From Ereboglobus sp. (GTDB taxonomy: Bacteria; Verrucomicrobiota; Verrucomicrobiia; Opitutales; Opitutaceae): 43,013 nt of DNA. This document shows, piece by piece, positions 17,774 through 25,598 of the stretch (within the stretch, counting starts at the first letter, position 1; each line of letters starts with the position of its first letter). The notes beneath the pieces were generated by a model. That model searched no databases, had not been told where the DNA came from, and saw nothing but the letters and a program-made list of their open reading frames with translations. Both the position numbers and the translations under genes were made by a program. Where the stretch lies: assembly GCA_029974595.1 (NCBI GenBank), contig JARKRC010000037.1, positions 1-43,013 of the forward strand, read 5' to 3'.

Positions 17774-19084
17774 TCACTCGAAATGCTCGACGCGCAGAAG
17801 CACGGGCTTCGCCTTCACCTCGGGGAGGCGCGCAATTTTGGCCAGCGCTTTTTGCAACGCGGCCTCCTTGCACGAATGCGTCATGATGATGAGCGGCACG
17901 GTGCTCGCGGCCTGTGTCTCGGGCTGGACGACCGATGAAATGCTGATCTTGTTGTCGCGGAAAATCGCGGTCACGCGCGCGAGCACGCCCGGTTTGTCGA
18001 GCACGCCGAGGCGGATGTAGAATTGCGAAACGGCGTCGCCCGCCGCCATCACGGTCGCGCGCTTCGCGTAGGCGGCAAACGCGGGCACGCGGCGCGGCGT
18101 CTTGTTGACGATGTCGGTCGCGGCGTCGGCGATGTCGCTGAGTACCGCGCTCGCGGTGGCGTCCTTGCCCGCGCCGCGCCCGTAGTAGAGCGTGTCGCCG
18201 ACAATGTCGCCGCGCACAAACACGGCGTTGAAGACATCGTTCACATTGGCCAGCACATGCTGCTGCGGAATGAGCGCGGGATAAACGGAGATCTGCACCT
18301 TCTCGTTTTTGCCCTCGGCGGCGGCCTTCACGATGCCGAGCAGCTTGATCGTGTAGCCGAGTTTTTCGGCGAACTGGATGTCTGTTTGCGAAATGGAGCG
18401 GATGCCCTCGACGAGGATTTTTTTCTTGTCCACCCAGAAGCCGTGCGCGAGCGAGGCGAGGATGTGGGTCTTGTGCATCGCGTCGTAGCCGTCCACGTCG
18501 AGCGAGGGCTCGGCCTCGGCGTAGCCCAGCTTTTGCGCATCGGCAAGGATCGCGGCAAACTCGGCGCGCTCGTTTTTCATGCGCGTGAGGATGTAATTGC
18601 AGGTGCCGTTCACGATGCCGTAGATCTGCACGAAACGGTTTCCGACGAGCGCCTCGCGCACCGTCTTGATGATCGGAATGCCGCCCGCGACGCTGGCCTC
18701 GTAATAGAGATTGGTGTTGTTTTTAGCCGCGGCGTCGAAGAGTTCGGGGCCGCATTCGGAGATGAGCGCCTTGTTGGCGGTGATCACGGGCTTGCCGAGC
18801 TTGAGCGCGGCGAGCACGACGGTTTTTGCGAGGCCGGTGCCGCCCATGAGTTCGATGACCACGTGAATGTCGGGGTCGTTCACGACGCTGGTCCAGTCGG
18901 TCGTCATGACGGAGGCGGGGATTTTATACGGGCGCGGTTCGTCGAACGCCTTGACCGCGACTTTCGCGATCCTGAGTTTGACGCCGAGGCGCGCCGTCAT
19001 GAGGGCGCTGTTTTTTTCGAGGGCGCGGAAAACCCCGCTCCCGACAGTGCCGCCGCCAATCATGCCGATGTTGATCTGTTCCAT
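17774..19084 (-). CDS. hom: Homoserine dehydrogenase
   Basis: 436 aa, cytoplasmic NAD(P)-dependent reduction of aspartate semialdehyde to homoserine, the branch to threonine and methionine. The start at 19084 places the nucleotide motif GMIGGGTVG at residues 7-15, as usual. ANKAL has the conserved Lys105. YEASVAGGIPI (128-138), GTCNYILT (160-167) and EAEPSLDVDGYDAMHK (190-205) are the substrate-binding and catalytic segments. A C-terminal ACT domain (about 350-436; LGVLDKPGVLARVTAIF) implies allosteric feedback, normally by threonine. Monofunctional, with no aspartokinase fused. It is followed by a nonamer word arm at its 3' side. Divergent from the acyltransferase gene, 127 bp away. Confidence 0.97.
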   Translation of the reverse strand: MEQINIGMIGGGTVGSGVFRALEKNSALMTARLGVKLRIAKVAVKAFDEPRPYKIPASVMTTDWTSVVNDPDIHVVIELMGGTGLAKTVVLAALKLGKPVITANKALISECGPELFDAAAKNNTNLYYEASVAGGIPIIKTVREALVGNRFVQIYGIVNGTCNYILTRMKNERAEFAAILADAQKLGYAEAEPSLDVDGYDAMHKTHILASLAHGFWVDKKKILVEGIRSISQTDIQFAEKLGYTIKLLGIVKAAAEGKNEKVQISVYPALIPQQHVLANVNDVFNAVFVRGDIVGDTLYYGRGAGKDATASAVLSDIADAATDIVNKTPRRVPAFAAYAKRATVMAAGDAVSQFYIRLGVLDKPGVLARVTAIFRDNKISISSVVQPETQAASTVPLIIMTHSCKEAALQKALAKIARLPEVKAKPVLLRVEHFE

Positions 19085-19211
19085 AAGTAAGGGCCGCAGA
19101 GTGGCGGAAAACCGGGCGCGGCAACAATCTTTTTCATCAAGGGCACAAGCGCGGCGTCTTAGATGTCTTGCCCAGGCGGAACCGTTACGATTTTCATTCC
19201 CCTCCCGAACC

Positions 19212-19910
19212 GTGAGCACCGAAACCAACAACACCGAATCGCAGGTCGTCACCATCAGCGGCTGGAAACGTATCCTCATCTGGCCGCTCGGCATGCTCGT
19301 GCGGCTCTGGTGCGCCTCGATCCGTTTCGATTGCGACGAGGCGAGCGAGCGGGCGCTCCGCAGCGAGGAGCATCCGATCGCGTTCATCCTCTGGCACAAC
19401 CGCCTCTTCATGATCGGCGAAGTCTTCAGGCGCTACCGCCGCCGCGACCTCTACGCGCTCGTCAGCGCGAGCAAGGACGGCGCGTGGCTCGCCGCGTTCT
19501 TCGACATCATCGGCATCAAATGCGTGCGCGGCTCCAGCAGTTTCAACGCCCGCGAATCCGTCAGCCTTCTGGTCGGCGTCATGAAACAAGGCCACGACAT
19601 CGGCATCACGCCCGACGGCCCGCGCGGCCCCATTTATCAATTCAAAGGCGGCGGGATGATCGTGGCCCGCCGCGCGCGCGCCGCGCTCGTGCTGCTCGGC
19701 ATGCAGTTCCGGCACGCAAAACAGCTCCGCAGCTGGGACCGCTTTTACCTGCCACGCCCGTTCTCGCGCATCCGCCTGCGCTGCCAGCTCGTGCCGCCCG
19801 CGGAATTGCAGGATCGCGCCACCACGCCCGATTCGCTCGCCAGACGTCTTGACGAACTCAACCCCGACGCAAAACCGGGCGCGCCCGAGACCGCGCAAGC
19901 CGCCACCTGA
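19212..19910 (+). CDS. DUF374 lysophospholipid acyltransferase family protein
   Basis: 232 aa from a GTG at 19212, chosen because upstream codons overlap the hom region and lack coding character. One hydrophobic segment (ILIWPLGMLVRLW, about 21-33) anchors it at the inner membrane. It shows the DUF374 pattern: FILWHNRLFM (58-67) with the acyltransferase His, SASKDG (85-90), IKCVRGSSSF (102-111), TPDGPRGP (133-140) and a downstream FKGGGMIVARRA. This family is related to the LPLAT acyltransferases of lipid A and phospholipid synthesis; the exact acceptor is unknown. The CDF transporter gene begins 3 nt after its stop codon, so the two are cotranscribed. Confidence 0.88.
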   Translation: MSTETNNTESQVVTISGWKRILIWPLGMLVRLWCASIRFDCDEASERALRSEEHPIAFILWHNRLFMIGEVFRRYRRRDLYALVSASKDGAWLAAFFDIIGIKCVRGSSSFNARESVSLLVGVMKQGHDIGITPDGPRGPIYQFKGGGMIVARRARAALVLLGMQFRHAKQLRSWDRFYLPRPFSRIRLRCQLVPPAELQDRATTPDSLARRLDELNPDAKPGAPETAQAAT

Positions 19911-19912
19911 AG

Positions 19913-21313
19913 ATGTCCGCGCAACATTCCAACGCAGCCATTCGCAAGGAGCGCGTCGCGCGCTGGTCTGTTGTTGCCAGCGCGATCATCACGCTCGGCA
20001 AACTCGCGGCGGGATTGCTCTCCGGCTCCATCGCGCTGCTCTCCGAGGCGGCGCACGCGCTCGTCGACACCTTCGCGACAACCGTCACCTGGTTCGCCGT
20101 GCGCGCATCCAACAAGCCCGCCGACGACGAGCATCACTACGGCCACGCCAAGTTCGAAAGCGTGGCCGCGCTCGTGGAGACCGGCATCCTGTTCCTGCTC
20201 GCGCTGGCGGTGCTCGCGCAGGCGATGCGGAATATTTTTTTGGGCGGGCACATCATCGAGGCCACGCCGCTGGTGTTCGCCGTCGTCATCGTTTCAATCG
20301 CCATCGACCTGAACCGCATCCGCGCGCTGAGGAAAGTCGCGCGCGACACCGGCAGCCAGGCGCTGGAGGCGGACGTGCTGCATTTTTCGTCCGATCTCGC
20401 CGGCTCGACGCTCGTCCTGCTCGGCCTCGTCGCATCGCGTTTCGGTTTCCTCTACGGCGACGCCATCGCGGCAGCGGGCGTCGCCGTCTTCATCGGGCTG
20501 GCGGGCTGGAGGCTCGGACGGCGCACGCTCGACACGCTGCTCGACACCGCCCCGAAAGGCCGCGTGGCGCGCCTGCGCGTGATCGCCGCCGCCGAACCCG
20601 GCGTGCTCGGCACCGGGACCATCCGCCTGCGCGCCGCCGCGCACGAGGTTTTTGGCGAGATGGCGCTTCTGGTCGCGCGCACGCTTCCGATGGACCAGGC
20701 ATCCGCCATTCGCAACAAGGTGATCGCCCGCGTGCGCGAGGAATTCCCCGACACGACGCTCATCGTGACCACCCTCCCCGTCACGCCCGACAGCGAGACC
20801 GTGCGCGACCGCATCACGCTGATCGCGCAAAAACGCGGGCTGCCCGTACACCATGTCACGGTGCAGGATCTCGACGCGCGCCTCTCGATCAGCTTCGACA
20901 TGGAGGTGGACGGCCGGATGCGCCTTGGCGAGGCACACGAGGAGGCCGAGGCGCTCAAAAGGGACATCCGCCTTGAGTTCGGCGCAAACACGGAAGTGGA
21001 GCCTCACATCGAGCCCCTTGAAATCGAGCACCTCGCCGGCCAGAACGCTCCGGCTGAAATCGTCGCCGACATCACGGCGCTGCTCAAAAAACTCGCCGCC
21101 GAAAACGAATCGATCAGCGACATACACAGCGTGCGCGTGCGCAGGACTCCGGGTGGCCTCGTCGTGAATTATCACTGCCGCGCCAGCGCGGACATCGATG
21201 TCGCCTCGGCGCACCGCCTGATCGACGAAATCGAGCACCACGCGCGCGACGAATATCCCGGCATCACGCGCATCGTCGGCCATACGGACTTGGTGAAACG
21301 GACGCAAAAATAG
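19913..21313 (+). CDS. Cation diffusion facilitator family transporter
   Basis: 466 aa inner-membrane divalent-cation/proton antiporter. Six TM helices span about 18-205. The metal site is visible as H48-x3-D52 (SEAAHALVDTFA) in TM2 and H157-x3-D161 (LHFSSDLAG) in TM5; His/Asp at these four positions fits Zn2+ or a similar ion. HYGHAKFE follows TM2 as in the family. The cytoplasmic part (about 210-466) is much longer than in ordinary CDF proteins (about 300 aa in total) and seems to hold two or three CDF-type ferredoxin-like dimerisation domains in tandem (TLDTLLDTAP, RLSISFDMEVDG, RVRRTPGGLVVNYHC). Translationally close to the acyltransferase upstream. Metal specificity is unproven. Confidence 0.92.
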   Translation: MSAQHSNAAIRKERVARWSVVASAIITLGKLAAGLLSGSIALLSEAAHALVDTFATTVTWFAVRASNKPADDEHHYGHAKFESVAALVETGILFLLALAVLAQAMRNIFLGGHIIEATPLVFAVVIVSIAIDLNRIRALRKVARDTGSQALEADVLHFSSDLAGSTLVLLGLVASRFGFLYGDAIAAAGVAVFIGLAGWRLGRRTLDTLLDTAPKGRVARLRVIAAAEPGVLGTGTIRLRAAAHEVFGEMALLVARTLPMDQASAIRNKVIARVREEFPDTTLIVTTLPVTPDSETVRDRITLIAQKRGLPVHHVTVQDLDARLSISFDMEVDGRMRLGEAHEEAEALKRDIRLEFGANTEVEPHIEPLEIEHLAGQNAPAEIVADITALLKKLAAENESISDIHSVRVRRTPGGLVVNYHCRASADIDVASAHRLIDEIEHHARDEYPGITRIVGHTDLVKRTQK

Positions 21314-21360
21314 GAACGATGCTCACAATTCCCATCATCCCGCCATTCCGTCACCCGGCC

Positions 21361-22356
21361 ATGCGGAATAAACATAACATTGGGAAAACCTCCGGCAGCC
21401 ATAAGCGCTCCGCGCTGATTCCCGCCTTTTGCGCATTCGTATTTTGCATGGCCATTGGCCGCGCGGAAGAGTTTTCCAATCCCTTGATGCGCGGCGCGGA
21501 CCCGCACGCGCTGACGGACGGGGAAACCGTCTGGATGTATCCGACACGCGCCGACCCGGAGCGCAAAGCCTTTTACGCCTACTCGTCCGTTGATTTGAAA
21601 AACTGGAAAAAACACGGCCCCGTGTTTCGCCTCACGGATGCGCCGTGGTTCAACGACACGAGCCGCCCGAACAACGGCGCATGGGCGCCGGGAGTGATAA
21701 AGCGCGACGGAAAATGGTATCTGTATTATTCCATCGGCCCCAAACCCTCGCGCATCGGCGTGGCCGTCGCCGACAATCCCGCCGGCCCCTTCCGCGATTC
21801 AGGCCGCCCGCTACTCGAAGACGGAGGGCGGCGCGGCTTCGAGGCGATCGACGCGATGGTGTTCTCCGATCCGAAATCGGGAAAATATTATTTCTACGCC
21901 GGTGGCAGCGCCGGTTCGAAGCTGCGCGTGTTTGAATTGAACACCGACATGGTAAGTTTTGCCGCCGAAATCCCCGTTGAAACGCCGAAATATTTTACCG
22001 AAGGCCCATTCATGCACTTCCGCAATGGTGTGTATTATTTGTCCTACAGCTATGGAAATTATAAAAAATCGTCCTACTCCGTCCACTACGCCACGGCCAA
22101 AACCCCGGTCGGGCCGTGGACGTATCGAGGCGCGATTCTGACCAGCGATGCCACCCGGAAAGGCCCGGGGCATCATTCGTTTTTCACCCGCCCGTCCGAC
22201 GGCGCCTTGCTCATCGCCTACCATCGTTATGACGGCGTGACCGGCGACGGCCCGTATAAAGTCCGCCGCGAAATCGCCATCGAGCGCGTTTATTACAACG
22301 CCGACGGTTCCATCCGTCCGATCTCGATGACCGGCGGAGACGAGCGGAAAAAATAA
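21361..22356 (+). CDS. Exported glycoside hydrolase family 43 protein
   Basis: 331 aa from the ATG at 21361, which gives a signal peptide (ALIPAFCAFVFCMAIGRAEE); an ATG at 21319 is also in frame. The five-bladed beta-propeller of GH43 carries its three carboxylates: Asp47 in RGADPHAL (base), Asp164 in FEAIDAMVF (pKa modulator) and Glu214 in YFTEGPFMHF (acid). WAPGVIKRDGKWYLYYS (108-124) is the typical blade-2 signature. The likely activity is alpha-L-arabinofuranosidase or beta-xylosidase on hemicellulose side chains in the periplasm; the subfamily is not resolved. It lies 47 bp after the CDF gene and ends in a hairpin shared with the convergent nuo operon. Confidence 0.92.
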   Translation: MRNKHNIGKTSGSHKRSALIPAFCAFVFCMAIGRAEEFSNPLMRGADPHALTDGETVWMYPTRADPERKAFYAYSSVDLKNWKKHGPVFRLTDAPWFNDTSRPNNGAWAPGVIKRDGKWYLYYSIGPKPSRIGVAVADNPAGPFRDSGRPLLEDGGRRGFEAIDAMVFSDPKSGKYYFYAGGSAGSKLRVFELNTDMVSFAAEIPVETPKYFTEGPFMHFRNGVYYLSYSYGNYKKSSYSVHYATAKTPVGPWTYRGAILTSDATRKGPGHHSFFTRPSDGALLIAYHRYDGVTGDGPYKVRREIAIERVYYNADGSIRPISMTGGDERKK

Positions 22357-22375
22357 GGCGGCCCGAATGGCCGCC
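22357..22375. terminator. Bidirectional rho-independent terminator, GH43 and nuo operon
   Basis: Perfect 7-bp stem GGCGGCC/GGCCGCC with a 5-nt loop. Read on the minus strand, it is followed by TTATTTTTT, a strong U-tract that would end the nuo transcript 24 bp past nuoN. Read on the plus strand, it follows the GH43 stop codon and is trailed by TCCATTTTG. Confidence 0.8.
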
Positions 22376-22398
22376 TCCATTTTGCGTCGCTGCTTTTG

Positions 22399-23985
22399 TC
22401 AGGCCAGCCGCAGCAGCACCAGCAGATCCATCACCGGTTTTTGATAGAAACCGAAAAACACCGAGGCGAGCGCGAGCACGGCGAGCAATGCCTTCATGGC
22501 AACCGGCACGCGAATGCGGTCTGCCGGATGCGCCGGAACGTCGCTGGGCGTCGTCGGTGTCTGCCAGTTTTGGAAGAATGCCGCGCGCAGCCATCCGAAG
22601 TAATAATAGATCGAAACCACCACGCCGAGAATCGCCACGGCCAACATGCCGTAAAGCCCGGCCTGGAAAGCGCTGATGAAGACGAGCAGCTTGCCCATGA
22701 ATCCGAAGAGCGGCGGAATGCCCGCGAGCGAGCCGAGACCGACCGCAAGCACGCCCGCAAGAAACGGGCTGCGTTTCGAGAGGCCGTGATAATCGCTGAG
22801 CTCCTGCTCGGCATCACTTTCGCCGGCGACGAGCGCCATCACGCCAAACACGGCGAACGACGCCAGCGCGTAGGCGATCAAGTAAACAAAAATAGCCGTA
22901 AACAAGCCGCTCTTGTAACCTTCCTCACTCATCACGCTTATCATCGACAGCACGCCTATCATAATGAAGCCCGCATGCGACACGCCGGACAGTCCCATGA
23001 TGCGTTTGACATTGTGCTGCGTGAGCGCCGCGAGATTGCCGAAAATAATAGTGGCAAATGTCATCACCACGAGGAACGGAACGACTACCTTGGCGGCCGG
23101 CGTGAATACGATTATCCGCAAAAGCGAAAGCAGCACCGCAAATCCCGCTGTTTTTGAACCAACGGACAGAAACGCCGTTACGGGAGTGGGAGCACCTTGA
23201 TACACATCGGGAATCCAAATTTGGAACGGCACGAGCCCGATTTTGAAAGCGATGCCGCTCAACACCAAGAGCAAGCCGGTATTGGCGAGAAATGGATTTA
23301 TACCGGAAGTAAAACCAAAAAACACACGCTCAAAACCAAGAGGATCCCTGAAGCCCCCCTCGGAAAGTGGAATATTGGACATGATGTCCGGATTTCCGGC
23401 AACACCGTAAAGCAATACGATGCCAAACAACAAAAGCCCGGAACTAAGCGCGCCGAGGATAAGATACTTCAAGCCTGCCTCAAGCGACAGCGGGCTGGCT
23501 CGATAGTAACTGATCAGGATGTAGAAACCCACCGTCACCGTTTCCAGCGCGACGAAGAGCATCAAAAAATTCGCCGCTTGCGCCAGCAGCATCATCGCCG
23601 CTGTGATGACAAGCACTATATGGAAAAACTCAGTGCGCGGCACACGTTGCTTTTTCAACGAAATCATTGCCAATCCGTGAACGAGAATAGACACAATGAC
23701 GAAGAATATGCGCATGAACTGCGCTCCCGTATTATTGGCAAGCATTCCATAAAAATAGTCTGATACATTGCCGCGCGTCCGCATCGCAGCGCACACTGTC
23801 AGGACGAGGATGCCGAGTTGTGCGATTATTGATAGCGTCGGAATGTGACGTTTGAGCGTTTTTGGGAAAACGATCTCAAACACCAGCAGCAGCAAAGCCA
23901 GACCGCCGAGCGAAATTTCAGGCAGGATGTAACTCCATGGATTGGAGCCGCTTTGGGCGGTGGTGGTTATAAAGTCGGTGGTCAT
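22399..23985 (-). CDS. nuoN: NADH-quinone oxidoreductase subunit N
   Basis: 528 aa, an antiporter-like membrane subunit of complex I with about 14 TM helices. It shows the usual features: LFVALETVTVGFYILISYYR (TM5 Glu and flanking region), GLVPFQIWIPDVYQGAPTPV with the conserved Lys/His region, and LAGIPPLFGFMGK. Last gene of the operon, starting 12 bp after nuoM, with a strong terminator downstream. The middle third (about 22950-23850) is noticeably less GC-rich at third codon positions than either end, which could reflect gene conversion. Starts at the ATG giving MTTDFITTTAQSGSNPW. Confidence 0.95.
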   Translation of the reverse strand: MTTDFITTTAQSGSNPWSYILPEISLGGLALLLLVFEIVFPKTLKRHIPTLSIIAQLGILVLTVCAAMRTRGNVSDYFYGMLANNTGAQFMRIFFVIVSILVHGLAMISLKKQRVPRTEFFHIVLVITAAMMLLAQAANFLMLFVALETVTVGFYILISYYRASPLSLEAGLKYLILGALSSGLLLFGIVLLYGVAGNPDIMSNIPLSEGGFRDPLGFERVFFGFTSGINPFLANTGLLLVLSGIAFKIGLVPFQIWIPDVYQGAPTPVTAFLSVGSKTAGFAVLLSLLRIIVFTPAAKVVVPFLVVMTFATIIFGNLAALTQHNVKRIMGLSGVSHAGFIMIGVLSMISVMSEEGYKSGLFTAIFVYLIAYALASFAVFGVMALVAGESDAEQELSDYHGLSKRSPFLAGVLAVGLGSLAGIPPLFGFMGKLLVFISAFQAGLYGMLAVAILGVVVSIYYYFGWLRAAFFQNWQTPTTPSDVPAHPADRIRVPVAMKALLAVLALASVFFGFYQKPVMDLLVLLRLA

Positions 23986-23997
23986 TGTTGGCGGAAA

Positions 23998-25506
23998 TTA
24001 TTTTTGGGAAATGTAAGGAGCGTGATTCAAGTGCGCGTTGAGCGGCGTGGTGATGATTTTCGGCCAGAAGCCGACAAGCAGCAGCGCGGCGAGCAGCACG
24101 AGCGCCGGGACGCGTTCGCTCCAGCGCAGATCGGCGGGCGAGTGCTCGGCGGCGACCTTGGCAAAGGTCGCGCTTTGCGGCCCGAAAAACACGCGCGCGG
24201 CGGAGCGCAGCCCGTAGATTGCCGAAATGATGATGCCCGCGACCGCGGCGATGGTCATCCATTTGGAAAAGCCCCACAGCGCGATGAAGATCGTGAGTTC
24301 GCCCCAGAAATTCGCGAAGCCCGGCAGTCCGATGCTCGCGAAGGTCGTCGCGACAAAAAACGCGGCGAGCACGGGGGCTTGTTTTGCGAGGCCGCCCATT
24401 TCCGCCATGTCGAAGGTCTGCGTGCGATGGTGGATGCTCGTGGCGAGCAGGAACAGGAGCGCGACCGACAGGCCGTGGCCGATCATCATGATGACCACGC
24501 CGCCGACGCCGAGCGTGCTCATCGCCGCGATGCCGAGAAACGCATAACCCATGTGCATCACGGAACTGTAACCGATCATCTGCTTGAGGTCGCTTTGCGC
24601 GATGGTCACGAAGCCGATCACGATGACATTGCACAGTGCGAGGACGCCGAGGATGTGCGCCCAGTGGCCCGCGCCGCTGGGAAGAAGCGGGAGCGCGATC
24701 TGGATGAGTCCGTAGAGGCCGAATTTCTTGAGCACGCCCGCGTGCAACATTGCCGCCGAACTGGGCGCGGCGCCGTAGCCGAGCGGCGCCCAGGAGTGCA
24801 ACGGAAACAGCGAGACCAGCACGCCGAAACCGAACATGAGGATGCCGAAAATGTTTTTCTGCACGAGCGCGGAGAGCGGCTGCGCGGCGATGGTTTCACG
24901 GAGCGCGATAAGGTCGAAGGTTCCCGCGCCGCTCTTGATGTAGATGGCAATGAGGCCGGCGAGCGAGAGCATCGCGCCGAGCGTGAGGTAAATCGTCATC
25001 ATCATTGCCGCGTAGTTGCGGTCGCGCCCGCCCCAGACGCCGACCATGATGAACGTGGCAATGAGCGCGAACTCATGGAAGAAGTAGAAGAAGAAAATAT
25101 CCACGCTCGCGAACACGCCCATGAGACCGCCTTGCATGACGAGGAGGAGCAGGAGGTAGTATTTGAGGCGTTCCGCGCCGGATTGCAGCGCGTAGAATCC
25201 GGCCGCGAAGCCGACGATTCCCGCGAGTGCGAAGAGGCCGAGCGAGATGCCGTTGAGCCCGAGGGTAAGTTTGATGCCCCATGCGGCGAGCCCCATGTCG
25301 TAGCTGGTGAAAAATGCGTAGCCGTGATGCTGCGGCGCGCCGGCGAACTTGGCGACGAGATAGACGGCGACGAGCGCCGGCACCGAGAAGCCGATATAGG
25401 CGAGAAACAGGGCGAGTTTCTTGTGCGCGCCAAACGCAATGATGAGCGCGGCGGCAAGCGGCGTCGCTATCGAAAGAAGCAGAAGATCGACTGGGAATGG
25501 GTTCAT
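23998..25506 (-). CDS. nuoM: NADH-quinone oxidoreductase subunit M
   Basis: 502 aa, a proton-pumping antiporter-like subunit in the membrane arm, with about 14 TM helices. The essential TM5 glutamate is Glu145 in FFYFFHEFALIATFIMVG. HSWAPLGYGAAPSSAAMLHAGVLKKFG contains the conserved discontinuous-helix region, and NFWGELTIF lies near the end. Standard length. It is separated from nuoL by 92 bp that holds a decamer repeat (25556-25595), and it runs 11 bp short of nuoN. Confidence 0.96.
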   Translation of the reverse strand: MNPFPVDLLLLSIATPLAAALIIAFGAHKKLALFLAYIGFSVPALVAVYLVAKFAGAPQHHGYAFFTSYDMGLAAWGIKLTLGLNGISLGLFALAGIVGFAAGFYALQSGAERLKYYLLLLLVMQGGLMGVFASVDIFFFYFFHEFALIATFIMVGVWGGRDRNYAAMMMTIYLTLGAMLSLAGLIAIYIKSGAGTFDLIALRETIAAQPLSALVQKNIFGILMFGFGVLVSLFPLHSWAPLGYGAAPSSAAMLHAGVLKKFGLYGLIQIALPLLPSGAGHWAHILGVLALCNVIVIGFVTIAQSDLKQMIGYSSVMHMGYAFLGIAAMSTLGVGGVVIMMIGHGLSVALLFLLATSIHHRTQTFDMAEMGGLAKQAPVLAAFFVATTFASIGLPGFANFWGELTIFIALWGFSKWMTIAAVAGIIISAIYGLRSAARVFFGPQSATFAKVAAEHSPADLRWSERVPALVLLAALLLVGFWPKIITTPLNAHLNHAPYISQK

Positions 25507-25555
25507 TCGAAAAATGGGAAAGGGAGGCGGCGAGTGCGGGTTGTGGTGATTGGTG

Positions 25556-25595
25556 GATTCGACTTAAGTCGATTTGAGTCGAATCAAGTCGATGA
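25556..25595. repeat. Decamer repeat between nuoL and nuoM
   Basis: Four 10-nt words: GATTCGACTT, AAGTCGATTT, GAGTCGAATC, AAGTCGATGA. GATTCGAC (25556-25563) and GTCGAATC (25578-25585) are exact inverted copies. The period of one helical turn would place each GTCGA on the same DNA face. The other nuo spacers use 7- or 9-nt words. Confidence 0.7.
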
Positions 25596-25598
25596 AAG

